64,000 bases of DNA. Source: Candidatus Parcubacteria bacterium (GTDB lineage: Bacteria; Patescibacteriota; Saccharimonadia; Saccharimonadales; UBA4665). Numbering within the stretch: the first letter of the stretch is position 1; every line of letters starts with the position of its first letter. The stretch is from assembly GCA_023434325.1 (NCBI GenBank), contig JAEYSX010000003.1, positions 384,793-448,792 of the forward strand, given 5' to 3'. The notes under the pieces are model-generated. The model was not told the origin of the DNA. It saw only the letters and a program-made list of their open reading frames with translations, and ran no database searches. The translations under genes and the position numbers were made by a program. This document shows positions 1 to 7,865 of this stretch, piece by piece.

Positions 1-1
1 T

Positions 2-958
2 TTAGTATTGGTTGGTAGTCATTTGGGTGGTACGGTTTTTGCAGAAACGGCCGAGAATAGTGCCACGAATAGCGCTAACAGCTTGAAGGTCTCGCCACTG
101 CGCACCGATGTTGTGGTTGAGGCTGGGAAAAGTCATGTTGTAAAGTCCTACATTACCAACATCACTAGCAAAACGGTTGCCCTTAAGCCAATACTCAACG
201 ACTTTGTATCTGGTGACGAAAAGGGTACGCCTAGTATTATCCTGGATGAGAACAGTTTTGCGCCAAGTCACAGCCTAAAGCGCTTTATGCGGCCGATCGA
301 AAACATTACGGTCGAACCAGGTGATACAAAGCTAGTTGAGGTGCAGATTGATGTGCCTGCAGACGCGCAAGCTGGCGGTTACTACGGTGCGATTAGGTTT
401 GCGCCTGCTAACAGTAGCGGCCAGCCGGTAGACCTCAATGCCAGCGTTGCTTCGTTAATTTTGCTTCGTGTTCCTGGCCCTGCGGTCGAAGAGCTAACAA
501 TGGCCAACTTTGAAGTGCGGCAGAATGGTAGTTCGTCCAGTAACTTCCGTTCGCCCGACAACCTAGAGCTATTGGTACGCTTTCAGAACAAAGGTAACGT
601 CCATCTAACACCGTTTGGTCAGATCAACGTCAAAAAGGGCGACAAAGTTGTGTACACCTACAACTTTAATCAAGAAGACCCCAAAGGTGCGATTTTGCCA
701 GACAGTGCACGCCGCTGGGAAGTCCCGCTAAAAGAGATTGGTAAATTTGGTAAGTATACTGTTACCGGTACATTCGGTTATGGCACGCAAGGCCAGACGC
801 TTAACGTCGAAAAGACCGTATGGATTGTTCCAACTGCGTACATCTTTGGTGCAATCGGTGCGATCGTGTTGCTGCTTGCGTTGATTGTTGGAACGTGGAT
901 GTTCCTCCGGTCGTACAAGCGCCGTATCCTACGCTCATCCCCACGTCGTCGATACTAG
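2..958 (+). CDS. Membrane-anchored extracytoplasmic protein with Ig-like folds (5' end missing)
   Basis: The frame is open to the window edge, so the true start lies upstream. The first visible residues (LVLVGSHLGGTVFAETAE) read like the end of a signal peptide with a VFA cleavage site. About 260 beta-rich residues follow, with DUF916-like or archaellin/CARDB-like character (VEAGKSHVVKSYITN, VEPGDTKLVEVQIDVPADA, GGYYGAIRF). Near the end comes one transmembrane helix (about AYIFGAIGAIVLLLALIVG), then a short Arg-rich cytoplasmic tail (RSYKRRILRSSPRRRY). That topology fits a surface protein anchored at its C-terminus. A hairpin follows the stop, and mnmA has its own promoter, so the two are probably separate units. 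The fold assignment is by eye and no enzymatic role is implied. Confidence 0.7.
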   Translation, partial: LVLVGSHLGGTVFAETAENSATNSANSLKVSPLRTDVVVEAGKSHVVKSYITNITSKTVALKPILNDFVSGDEKGTPSIILDENSFAPSHSLKRFMRPIENITVEPGDTKLVEVQIDVPADAQAGGYYGAIRFAPANSSGQPVDLNASVASLILLRVPGPAVEELTMANFEVRQNGSSSSNFRSPDNLELLVRFQNKGNVHLTPFGQINVKKGDKVVYTYNFNQEDPKGAILPDSARRWEVPLKEIGKFGKYTVTGTFGYGTQGQTLNVEKTVWIVPTAYIFGAIGAIVLLLALIVGTWMFLRSYKRRILRSSPRRRY

Positions 959-975
959 AGCGTAGCAGAATCGTA

Positions 976-1020
976 TTATTATCACAGCCGTTTTCTTTGC
1001 TGGAAGCGGCTGTAATAATT
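976..1020 (+). terminator. Hairpin after the surface-protein gene
   Basis: Arms 985-995 and 1002-1012 pair over 11 bp, including two G-T wobbles, around a 6-nt loop. Flanking AT arms (976-982 and 1013-1019) extend the pairing. The downstream side is AT-rich (taataattt) rather than a pure T-run. It lies between the upstream stop and the mnmA promoter. Confidence 0.55.
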
Positions 1021-1029
1021 TGCTAAAAT
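1021..1029 (+). promoter_or_regulatory. Extended -10 of mnmA (TGCTAAAAT)
   Basis: TGC precedes TAAAAT, which ends 9 nt before the mnmA ATG. Transcription should therefore start at or next to the start codon. No Shine-Dalgarno is present, consistent with a leaderless mRNA. Confidence 0.6.
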
Positions 1030-1038
1030 AATAACATC

Positions 1039-2088
1039 ATGGCAAAAAAAGTATACGTCGGAATGAGCGGCGGGGTTGACTCGTCGGTGACTGCAGCGCT
1101 GTTAATAGAACAGGGCTATGACGTCACGGGCGTGTACATGAAGAACTGGACGCAGGATTTGCCGGGCATGATTTGCCCATGGAAGCAGGATTATCAGGAT
1201 GCCAAGCGTGTGGCTACGCAGCTGGGTATTCCATTTAAGGTGTTTGATTTTCAGAAAGAGTATCGGCAAAAAGTTGTCGATTACATGATTGCCGAGTACC
1301 AGGCTGGCCGTACGCCAAATCCGGATATTATGTGCAACCAAGAGGTAAAGTTCCGACTGTTTTTGGGCGCCGCGCTCGAGGACGGTGCCGATTTAATCGC
1401 CACCGGCCACTACGCCCGCGTCAAAGATGGTCAGCTGCTTGCTGGCATCGACCCAGAAAAAGATCAAAGTTACTTTTTGTGCCGAGTGACCGAAGAGGCG
1501 CTACGAAAAACACTTATGCCCATCGGCGAACTGACCAAGCCCGAGACGCGTGAGTTGGCACGCAAGTACGGCCTGGCTACGGCCGAAAAGAAGGATAGTC
1601 AAGGCATTTGTTTTGTAGGCAAGGTCGGGATTAAGGACTTTTTACAACAGTTTGTCGAGGGTCAACCAGGTAATATTATCGACCAGCATGGCAAGGTCAT
1701 CGGCGAGCACGACGGCGCGCTCTTTTACACAATTGGCCAGCGCCAAGGCTTGGGCGTGGGCGGCGGTCTGCCGTACTACGTTGTGGGCAAAGATATGGAT
1801 AAGAACGAGGTATATGTAACCAGCGACCTGCAAGACTCACGCCTGTGGAACAACGAAATTACGCTCGCCAGCGCACACTGGATTAATGACGAACCTCAAG
1901 AAGGTGAAGTCTACACCGTCCGCATACGCTACCGCGCCGAGCTCCTCAATGTGAGCAGCATCAATCAGCTGTCAAATGGTGACTGGCGCATCGTCCTGCA
2001 CGACGAAGTCCGTGCCCTTACCCCCGGTCAGTCCACAGTAGTCTACCAAGGCGACCGCGTACTGGGCAGTGGGTTGGTCGTCGGTTAG
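1039..2088 (+). CDS. mnmA: tRNA-specific 2-thiouridylase MnmA
   Basis: MnmA thiolates U34 of tRNA-Lys, -Glu and -Gln to s2U using ATP and a persulfide sulfur donor. The N-terminal PP-loop SGGVDSS is at residues 10-16. The catalytic cysteines are visible as C99 in NPDIMCNQEVKF and C191 in GICFVGK. ATGHYAR and DQSYFLCR are further family signatures. At 349 aa it is full length for the family and includes the C-terminal barrel (YTIGQRQGLGVGGGLPYYVV). The start follows a -10 box by only 9 nt, so translation is probably leaderless. No sulfur-relay partner gene is adjacent; the trhO product at 31558 is a rhodanese-fold U34 enzyme but not a donor. Confidence 0.97.
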   Translation: MAKKVYVGMSGGVDSSVTAALLIEQGYDVTGVYMKNWTQDLPGMICPWKQDYQDAKRVATQLGIPFKVFDFQKEYRQKVVDYMIAEYQAGRTPNPDIMCNQEVKFRLFLGAALEDGADLIATGHYARVKDGQLLAGIDPEKDQSYFLCRVTEEALRKTLMPIGELTKPETRELARKYGLATAEKKDSQGICFVGKVGIKDFLQQFVEGQPGNIIDQHGKVIGEHDGALFYTIGQRQGLGVGGGLPYYVVGKDMDKNEVYVTSDLQDSRLWNNEITLASAHWINDEPQEGEVYTVRIRYRAELLNVSSINQLSNGDWRIVLHDEVRALTPGQSTVVYQGDRVLGSGLVVG

Positions 2089-2423
2089 TCGACTGCTCTG
2101 GGTTGGTTGGGTATCGGTGATGGTGGCAGTTGCGGTTGTTCGGGGCGATTGCGCCTTGCCAATGCCCTGGTACAGAAATCGTCCGGTTGGATTACGCGAC
2201 CAACTGTCAGTTGACATGATTCCCGGCAGACTAAGCAGCCCACGAAGACTCCGTTACTTCCGGCTTTTGCGGTCTCTACGTTTCCACTTAGCGCTGGATG
2301 CTGTAGCGCTTCATCGATATCGCCTTGCGTAAGTGGTCTTCCGGTAGGTACAATTTCGCAGGTTGCTGGATCTGCTGCTTTCTGGGTTTCGTGCTGTCTT
2401 GGCTCGCTGTTCACAGTATTCAT
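2085..2423 (-). CDS. Hypothetical protein, 112 aa
   Basis: I do not recognise the family. The frame starts with ATG, its last 4 nt overlap the mnmA stop on the other strand, and codon choice resembles the neighbouring genes. The middle contains clustered cysteines (GCLVCRESC), which could bind metal. The C-terminus is Gln/Pro-rich (RPEQPQLPPSPIPNQP). There is no signal peptide or membrane segment. It is divergent from the GGDEF gene, with possible -10 boxes in the shared 89-bp gap, but no Shine-Dalgarno is visible. The competing plus-strand frames have poor composition. It could still be a chance open frame. Confidence 0.42.
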   Translation of the reverse strand: MNTVNSEPRQHETQKAADPATCEIVPTGRPLTQGDIDEALQHPALSGNVETAKAGSNGVFVGCLVCRESCQLTVGRVIQPDDFCTRALARRNRPEQPQLPPSPIPNQPRAVD

Positions 2424-2512
2424 GGTAGTTGATGTCGCTCGGTTAGTATGTGCAGAAGCTTACTTCAATGATACAATACAGCCGATTATTGGATAATACA
2501 AGGTCGTAGTTT

Positions 2513-3700
2513 GTGAGTGTGGGATCAGAAATTACCGCCCGTGTGGCATGGCCAGCTGATGTTCCTGGAATTGTTTCGTTAGCGTCCCCCGATAGCCGCG
2601 AGATCTCCCGGGCGGTTTCTCTCGTTAACTACAAACTAAATGGTGATACTTATGACGCAGATAGGATAGCTGCGGTGTACAGGGAGGCGTGTCCCGAATG
2701 GACGGCTGAGCGTATTGGTCAAGTCGCCTTTAAGTTGGCGTATACAAGAGTGCCGGTGGCCCCGACAAAAGGCAGGGGGGATATACCAACGCAGGTAGAG
2801 TATGCAAGTTATGTTTTAGACCAAGCATATAAAGAGCACGAGGCATGGGAGGGGCAGCATCCCGATTGGACACCCGGACCGCCACGCATAGAGCGTCGGC
2901 AACATGACTCGGCCAGAGATACTCTTACGAATTTACTTAATCGCAAGGGGCTTGATGAGCAGCTCTCGCTGATGCACGATTGGTGCGGTAATGCGCCAGA
3001 AGGTAAGGCTCGTTTTGTATCTATTTTGCAGGTCGATCTCGATGACTTTAAGCGGATTAATGATACGCATGGTCACAGCGGCGGAGACAAGATGCTAAAG
3101 GAGGTGGCTGGAGGTATCAGACAAGATACTGACGTTGTCGGATCCAGACCTGGCGGTGATGAATTTATCGTGGCCTTCGCAATGGAGGTCGACGAAACCG
3201 AAATGCCGAGCGATCTCACCGATGAGGAGATTGGAGATTTGCTACAGGTGCTACCGGAGAGGTATAGGAGTAATGCGGGAATAATCGCAGCTCATAAGTC
3301 GAGGGGGTTTGCGAACAGGTTAGAAGGCATGCTCGATAGAATTATGCAGACTGCTGCAGGCGAGATGTGGCAGGAATCAGGTTTGTCGGAGGTCGATTAT
3401 GTCAGGCCGGAACCGGGTGCATCTATAGGTTTTGCCTTTGGTGATTTTGGGGAGCGGCTTGACGGTATCAGACATCGCGCAGACAGCGCTATGTATACCC
3501 GCAAGCTTGAGCGGAAATCAGCAAAAGCCGAGGCTAAGAATGTGGCCGCTCGTGAGGAGCAGGAGGAGCTGGGCATAAAAGAAGTGGTAGATTTGCTGAT
3601 CAAAATCCTAGGCAGTGCAGAACAAGCGCCGAACCAAGAGTTACGACGACGACTGCTTGAAATACGCGGCGATCGTAAGCCCGTTGTCGATATGAGATAG
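2513..3700 (+). CDS. GGDEF-domain protein, possible diguanylate cyclase
   Basis: A GGDEF domain begins near residue 140 (DTLTNLLNRKGLDEQL, VDLDDFKRINDTHGHSGGD). The active-site loop RPGGDEFIVAF places GGDEF at about 214-218. The metal-binding Asp of VDLDDFK is present, and no RxxD inhibitory I-site sits at the usual spacing upstream. An unusual helical, acidic insert of roughly 85 residues separates the loop from the C-terminal core (GASIGFAFGD, HRADSAMYTRK). The first 135 residues resemble no sensor I recognise and have no membrane helix or signal peptide, so the protein looks cytosolic. It starts at GTG, about 15 nt after a GATAAT box (2492-2497). No EAL, HD-GYP or PilZ partner is in the window. 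Active-site residues suggest c-di-GMP synthesis; this is inferred. Confidence 0.85.
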   Translation: MSVGSEITARVAWPADVPGIVSLASPDSREISRAVSLVNYKLNGDTYDADRIAAVYREACPEWTAERIGQVAFKLAYTRVPVAPTKGRGDIPTQVEYASYVLDQAYKEHEAWEGQHPDWTPGPPRIERRQHDSARDTLTNLLNRKGLDEQLSLMHDWCGNAPEGKARFVSILQVDLDDFKRINDTHGHSGGDKMLKEVAGGIRQDTDVVGSRPGGDEFIVAFAMEVDETEMPSDLTDEEIGDLLQVLPERYRSNAGIIAAHKSRGFANRLEGMLDRIMQTAAGEMWQESGLSEVDYVRPEPGASIGFAFGDFGERLDGIRHRADSAMYTRKLERKSAKAEAKNVAAREEQEELGIKEVVDLLIKILGSAEQAPNQELRRRLLEIRGDRKPVVDMR

Positions 3701-3791
3701 GGTGTTGCGCTTCTTTTGATTTTGCATATTTAAGATGTCTTGTTGGGCGGGATAGCAGCGCCGTGTAGTGCTGTGAGTAAGGTGAAAATGA

Positions 3792-3800
3792 TGTTATACT
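3792..3800 (+). promoter_or_regulatory. Extended -10 (TGTTATACT) of the Pro/Ala-rich gene
   Basis: TGT precedes TATACT, giving a transcript with a leader of about 40 nt that carries a strong Shine-Dalgarno (aaaggagg) before the ATG at 3848. Confidence 0.6.
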
Positions 3801-3847
3801 AATAAAGCGTAAGCAGAAAATACAAACTAAAAATCAAAGGAGGGTTT

Positions 3848-4321
3848 ATGGACCCGACGAATAACCAACAAAATGGTGGCGCCGGAATGCCCGCCGCTGA
3901 TAATAACGCTTTGGGCGCGATGCCGGGCATGCCACCGGCACCTAGCGTCGACCCCAATGCGGGCGCCACTTTTGGCGCTGCTCCTGTAGACGGGAATGTG
4001 CCCGCCGAGAGTCTTGCTCCTGTCCAACCGACAGCAGTAGATCCGGTGACGGCACCTAGTCCCGCTCCGCAAGAGCCAGCGGTGAGCGACACACCCCAAG
4101 CTGCAGTGGCTCCGGAAACAACACCGGAAACCCCTGTAGTTCCTTGGACACCAGAGGCCACCGCGGCTCCCGCACCTGCGGCCGAGCCCGCTGCCCCTGT
4201 TGCAGATGTATTTGCTGCGCCAGCCCAACCGGCTGAAAACGTTACCCCCGAGGCAGACATAGGTGCGGCCGCACCTACCGATCCTGCCGCCGGCGGTGAC
4301 GTCGACGACATCGCGTTGTAA
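3848..4321 (+). CDS. Pro/Ala-rich low-complexity protein, 157 aa
   Basis: This is a disordered acidic protein made mostly of Ala, Pro, Asp, Thr and Glu. There is no signal peptide, membrane segment or recognisable domain. The start is secured by AAAGGAGG 7 nt upstream. A promoter and a terminator flank it, so it is a monocistronic unit. Its N-terminus (MDPTNNQQN, with a later GMP motif) resembles those of the proteins at 39605 (MDPNAQNQNPN) and 51564 (MDPQKNSDAPQPGG), which carry a membrane helix after the low-complexity part. The function is unknown. The opposite-strand frame over the same stretch is explained by its high-GC repeats. Confidence 0.75.
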   Translation: MDPTNNQQNGGAGMPAADNNALGAMPGMPPAPSVDPNAGATFGAAPVDGNVPAESLAPVQPTAVDPVTAPSPAPQEPAVSDTPQAAVAPETTPETPVVPWTPEATAAPAPAAEPAAPVADVFAAPAQPAENVTPEADIGAAAPTDPAAGGDVDDIAL

Positions 4322-4338
4322 AGACGGCGATACGAACG

Positions 4339-4372
4339 AAGAGAGGCCCGCACGAAGGCCTCTTTTCTTTTT
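4339..4372 (+). terminator. Intrinsic terminator after the Pro/Ala-rich gene
   Basis: Arms 4339-4348 and 4357-4366 form a 10-bp stem with one wobble and an 8-nt loop, followed by a T-rich run (ttttcttttt). Confidence 0.85.
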
Positions 4373-4404
4373 ACTGGCGTAAAAATGACGTATCTGATCT
4401 AATC

Positions 4405-4413
4405 TGTTAAAAT
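4405..4413 (+). promoter_or_regulatory. Extended -10 of alaS (TGTTAAAAT)
   Basis: The box ends 9 nt before the alaS ATG and there is no Shine-Dalgarno, so the message is probably leaderless. Confidence 0.6.
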
Positions 4414-4422
4414 TGCAGTAAT

Positions 4423-6312
4423 ATGAATGCTCAACAAATCCGTAACGCTTACTTAGAATTTTACAAAAATAATGGCCACGTTATTGTGCCGCGCGCATTG
4501 TTAGTGCCGCAGAACGACCCGACTACGCTGTTTACCGGCAGCGGCATGCAGCCGATGATCCCATATCTGCTGGGCGAGGAGCACCCAAACGGCACGCGCA
4601 TTGTCGACAGTCAGACATGCTTGCGCGCGCAAGACATCGACGAAGTCGGCGACAACCGCCACACTACTTTTTTTGAGATGCTCGGCAACTGGAGTCTTGG
4701 CGACTACTTTAAAAAAGAGCAGCTGCCTTGGATTTACGAGTTTTTGATCGATGTTGTCGGGCTGGATCCTAATAAGCTGTACGCTACATGCTTTATTGGC
4801 GACGAAGCACACAATATCCCACGCGACGAAGAGAGCGCCGAGATCATCAAAGTGATCTTTGCCAGCAAGGGCGTGGACGCCCAGACCGCCGACATCGGCA
4901 GCGAAGAAGACGGCTACCAACGCGGTATTAAGCCCGGCGAGCGAATTTTCTTTTACGATGCGGCCAAAAACTGGTGGTGCCGTGCCGGTAAGATCGGCGA
5001 CATGCCGGTTGGTGAACCAGGCGGCGGCGACAGCGAAATCTTTTACGAATTTGACTTTATCGAGCACGACACCGCGTACGGTCCACACTGTCACCCTAAC
5101 TGCGACTGCGGACGGTTTGTAGAGATCGCCAACAGTGTCTTTATGGAATACGTCAAAACCGAAACTGGGTTTGAGAAGTTGCCCAAGCAAAACGTCGACT
5201 TTGGCGGCGGCCTAGAGCGCATCGCCATGGCTGCTATCGACAGCCCCGATGCTTACAAGATCAGCGTGCTGTGGCCGATCGTACAAAAGCTAGAGCAGCT
5301 CAGCGGCAAAAGCTACGACAGCCACACTAACGCCATGCGCGTGATCGCCGACCACCTGCGCGGCGCAACATTCCTAGCCGTAGACGGCATCGTGCCCAGC
5401 AACAAAGAGCAGGGGTACGTGATGCGTCGATTGGTGCGCCGCGCTATTCGCCAGGCGTTCGACTTGGGAGTCGAGCAAAACTTTATGCAAGAGGTGGTGC
5501 CGGTTATCGCCGAGCTGTACGAAGCAGACTTTCCAGAAGTCGCCGCCAAAAAGCAAGAAGTTATCGACGTACTTGTCAAAGAAGAAAAGGTTTTCCGTCA
5601 AACCTTGCGCAAAGGCCTAAAGGAATTGCACAAGTTTGCCGCCGACGGCCTAACCGGTGCAGAAATCTTTACTTTGTACGACACGTACGGGTTTCCGATG
5701 GAGCTGAGCGCCGAGGAAGCCTTTAAGCAGGACATCAAATTGTCCGATACGTGGCGCGAGGAATTTGATGCCAAGATGACCGAGCAAAAGGCTCGCTCGC
5801 AAACCGCCAGCAAGGGCGTATTCAAGGGCGGCCTCGGCGGCCACACGCTGCAGCACAAAAAGTACCACACCGCCACGCACCTGATGTACCAGGCGCTGCG
5901 CGACGTTTTGGGCACACACGTTATCCAGCGCGGCAGCAATATTACCGAGGAGCGTCTGCGCTTTGATTTCTCGCACGGCGAAAAAATGACGTCCGGGCAA
6001 ATTGCCGAGGTCGAAAAAATTGTGAACGAGCAGATCGACAACGACCTTAAAGTATCGTGGGCAGAGTATCCGACTGCCGAGGCAACTGGCCCGCTTGGCG
6101 CGCTCGGTCAGTTTGGCGACCGCTATGGCGACACCGTCAAGGTCTACAAGATGATCGCCGACGGCGCCGACAAACCCTTTAGTTTTGAGATTTGCGGTGG
6201 CCCGCACGTCGATCACACCGCCCAGCTCAAAGAAGACGGTAAGCGCTTTAAGATTCTTAAAGAAGAAGCCAGCAGCGCCGGCGTCCGCCGCATCAAAGCC
6301 GTATTACAGTAA
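4423..6312 (+). CDS. alaS: Alanine--tRNA ligase, short form without C-Ala domain
   Basis: The product charges tRNA-Ala and hydrolyses misacylated Ser-tRNA-Ala. The N-terminal class II catalytic domain is typical (DPTTLFTGSGMQPMIPYLLG, FFEMLGNWSLGDYFKKE, GGGLERIAMA). It is followed by the helical tRNA-recognition region. The editing domain is intact, with HTATH at 482-486 and CGGPH at 591-595. At 629 aa it is well short of the usual 870-880 aa. The beta-barrel segment between recognition and editing domains is largely absent, and the protein ends right after the editing domain (FKILKEEASSAGVRRIKAVLQ). The DHHA1/C-Ala module is therefore missing. The frame ends cleanly, so this looks like a natural short form rather than a truncation. 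Confidence 0.96.
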   Translation: MNAQQIRNAYLEFYKNNGHVIVPRALLVPQNDPTTLFTGSGMQPMIPYLLGEEHPNGTRIVDSQTCLRAQDIDEVGDNRHTTFFEMLGNWSLGDYFKKEQLPWIYEFLIDVVGLDPNKLYATCFIGDEAHNIPRDEESAEIIKVIFASKGVDAQTADIGSEEDGYQRGIKPGERIFFYDAAKNWWCRAGKIGDMPVGEPGGGDSEIFYEFDFIEHDTAYGPHCHPNCDCGRFVEIANSVFMEYVKTETGFEKLPKQNVDFGGGLERIAMAAIDSPDAYKISVLWPIVQKLEQLSGKSYDSHTNAMRVIADHLRGATFLAVDGIVPSNKEQGYVMRRLVRRAIRQAFDLGVEQNFMQEVVPVIAELYEADFPEVAAKKQEVIDVLVKEEKVFRQTLRKGLKELHKFAADGLTGAEIFTLYDTYGFPMELSAEEAFKQDIKLSDTWREEFDAKMTEQKARSQTASKGVFKGGLGGHTLQHKKYHTATHLMYQALRDVLGTHVIQRGSNITEERLRFDFSHGEKMTSGQIAEVEKIVNEQIDNDLKVSWAEYPTAEATGPLGALGQFGDRYGDTVKVYKMIADGADKPFSFEICGGPHVDHTAQLKEDGKRFKILKEEASSAGVRRIKAVLQ

Positions 6313-6330
6313 AGGATTGCCCGGGGGTAC

Positions 6331-7047
6331 ATGTACAGACCAAAGCAAGTTGGCATCCCGGACAAGTTTTCGGCACAAACCTATTACAAGGAATACGAGC
6401 TGCCCAGGCAGCTGAGCGGTCTGTGCTTTTATGCCTGGGAGCTTCGTACACAAGAGGCGCTAGACGAGGATTTTCTGTACCTTGTTTTGCCCGATGTCTG
6501 TGCTGACATTATTTTTAATCTGCACGCCAAGAGCGAGGACGATCGGGTGCTAGTGATGAAGTCCGGCAACAAAGTCCAAGAGGTCAATCTTGGCAAGCAG
6601 TTCCATTATGTGGGTGTGCGGCTATTGCCGGGTGTTATCCAAGACAATCTGCAGCTTACTGGCCAGCATATGACGCAGGCATGGCAGCAGTTGGTGCAAT
6701 CGGCGGCTGGGTCTGGGCATCTGACGGTGCTTGCACAGCTGGTGCAATCGTTACAAGCGCAAGGCGAGTTGGCCGAAGACGGCATAATGGAGCGCTTGCT
6801 CCGCGAGAGTGACGCCGTTCGGCAAGTGAGCGACTTCGAGCATATCAGCGGCTACAGCCGCCGACAGTTGCAGCGGATTTTTCTTAGAAAGACAGGAATG
6901 ACTCCCAGCGAAGTGCTGGCAGTTTTGCGCTTTCAGCGGACATTAGCAGAAGATCTCGATCACTCGTACGCCGACCAGTCACATCTGACCAAGGCCTATC
7001 GCCGCATCACCGGCCTGACACCAGGAACATTTAAAGCCAAATACTAA
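6331..7047 (+). CDS. AraC-family transcriptional regulator
   Basis: The C-terminal half carries an AraC/XylS double helix-turn-helix. The second recognition region is recognisable (SGYSRRQLQRIFLRKTGMTP, then SHLTKAYRRITGLTPGTFKAKY). The N-terminal half (LPRQLSGLCFYAWELRTQE, LPDVCADIIFNL) resembles the ligand-sensing domain of DUF6597-type AraC regulators. It lies 18 nt after alaS, with no terminator between. Downstream are two VOC proteins and an alkylation-repair protein, which it may control. Start choice is modest: a G-rich stretch (cccggggg) precedes the ATG. The ligand is unknown. Confidence 0.85.
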   Translation: MYRPKQVGIPDKFSAQTYYKEYELPRQLSGLCFYAWELRTQEALDEDFLYLVLPDVCADIIFNLHAKSEDDRVLVMKSGNKVQEVNLGKQFHYVGVRLLPGVIQDNLQLTGQHMTQAWQQLVQSAAGSGHLTVLAQLVQSLQAQGELAEDGIMERLLRESDAVRQVSDFEHISGYSRRQLQRIFLRKTGMTPSEVLAVLRFQRTLAEDLDHSYADQSHLTKAYRRITGLTPGTFKAKY

Positions 7048-7055
7048 TGTCCGAT

Positions 7056-7064
7056 TGGTACAAT
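7056..7064 (+). promoter_or_regulatory. Extended -10 (TGGTACAAT) upstream of the VOC/repair genes
   Basis: TGG precedes TACAAT just after the AraC stop; a second box, TATTCT, lies at 7085-7090. Either would produce a short leader with the AAGGAG Shine-Dalgarno of the first VOC gene. Confidence 0.5.
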
Positions 7065-7117
7065 ACGCCCTTACTGCGCTACGTTATTCTAAAAGCGTAA
7101 TTAAGTAAGGAGCTAAT

Positions 7118-7489
7118 ATGAAAAAACTCTACCCACTACTTATCACCGAAAAGCTAAAAGAGTGCGCCAATTTCTACGTCGAGCACTTTGATTTTGAGAA
7201 GGTGTTTGAGCAAGACTGGTACATACAGCTTGTGCACAAAAGTGGCGCCGAGCTGGCGTTTATGGTACCAGGTGCGCAAAACCAGCCAGAGCAGCTGCAT
7301 CCAAGCTTTGGCGGCAACGGCCTAGTTTACAGCTTTGAGGTCGAGGACGCAGAGAAAGAGTTTAAGCGGCTCGAAGGCTACGTGGATATATTCTACCCTC
7401 TGACAACAGAAGAGTGGGGTCAAAAGCACTTTATGATCACAGGTGTCGCCGGAGAGGTGATCGACGTCGTCCAGCAGCTCGAGGGCTAA
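7118..7489 (+). CDS. VOC-superfamily (glyoxalase/bleomycin-resistance-like) protein
   Basis: This 123-aa single-module VOC protein starts KKLYPLLITEKLKECANFYV and ends FMITGVAGEVIDVVQQLEG, the paired beta-alpha-beta-beta-beta pattern of the fold. The start is fixed by AAGGAG 5-6 nt upstream. It is adjacent to a second VOC gene in the same orientation (1-nt gap), then to an alkylation-repair gene. VOC proteins of this size are metal-dependent enzymes or drug-binding proteins. Without a clear metal triad I do not assign a substrate. It may bind or detoxify the compound sensed by the upstream AraC regulator (inference). Confidence 0.85.
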   Translation: MKKLYPLLITEKLKECANFYVEHFDFEKVFEQDWYIQLVHKSGAELAFMVPGAQNQPEQLHPSFGGNGLVYSFEVEDAEKEFKRLEGYVDIFYPLTTEEWGQKHFMITGVAGEVIDVVQQLEG

Positions 7490-7490
7490 G

Positions 7491-7862
7491 ATGAGGTTTG
7501 CGCCCGAGGCTTATACGACCAAGGTCAACGAAAGCAGGGCTTTTTATTGCGACCACTTAGGGTTTGAGGTCAAAACGGAGGCAGAGGGCTTTGTCGTGCT
7601 TCGGCACGCGACGGATAAGGCATATCAGATACTATTTTGCGAGCCAGATTCGCCCTTTGTGCAGCCGATATTTCGCCCAGCCTACAACGGTCAGGGCTTG
7701 ATCTTTCAGATCGAGGTCAACGACGTAGACGCTGAGTACGAGCGATTGCAGCGCGAGGGGGTTCCGATCGCGCTGCCGCTCGTTGACGAAGAGTTTAATG
7801 GTAGGCATTTTACTATTACGGATCCCAACGGCATCCTTATCGATATAGTACAATTACACTAA
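7491..7862 (+). CDS. Second VOC-superfamily protein
   Basis: Also 123 aa, with VOC landmarks at both ends (TTKVNESRAFYCDHLGFEV; GRHFTITDPNGILIDIVQLH). The ATG follows the previous stop by 1 nt, so translation is probably coupled. The two VOC proteins share architecture but differ clearly in sequence, so they look like an old tandem pair that could heterodimerise (inference). The alkylation-repair gene begins 3 nt after its stop. Confidence 0.85.
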   Translation: MRFAPEAYTTKVNESRAFYCDHLGFEVKTEAEGFVVLRHATDKAYQILFCEPDSPFVQPIFRPAYNGQGLIFQIEVNDVDAEYERLQREGVPIALPLVDEEFNGRHFTITDPNGILIDIVQLH

Positions 7863-7865
7863 ATT

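Noticed and set aside
2069..2332. Plus-strand frame overlapping the mnmA end
   Set aside because: Trp/Arg-rich composition and no ribosome site; the opposite-strand frame 2085-2423 is the better candidate.
3799..4353. A 184-codon Gly/Ala-rich frame opposite the Pro/Ala-rich gene
   Set aside because: The complement of Ala/Pro codons reads as Gly/Ala. Only the plus strand has a strong ribosome site, promoter and terminator.
4501..5190. A 229-codon minus-strand frame inside alaS
   Set aside because: Shadow of the GC-rich AlaRS catalytic domain; no initiation signals.
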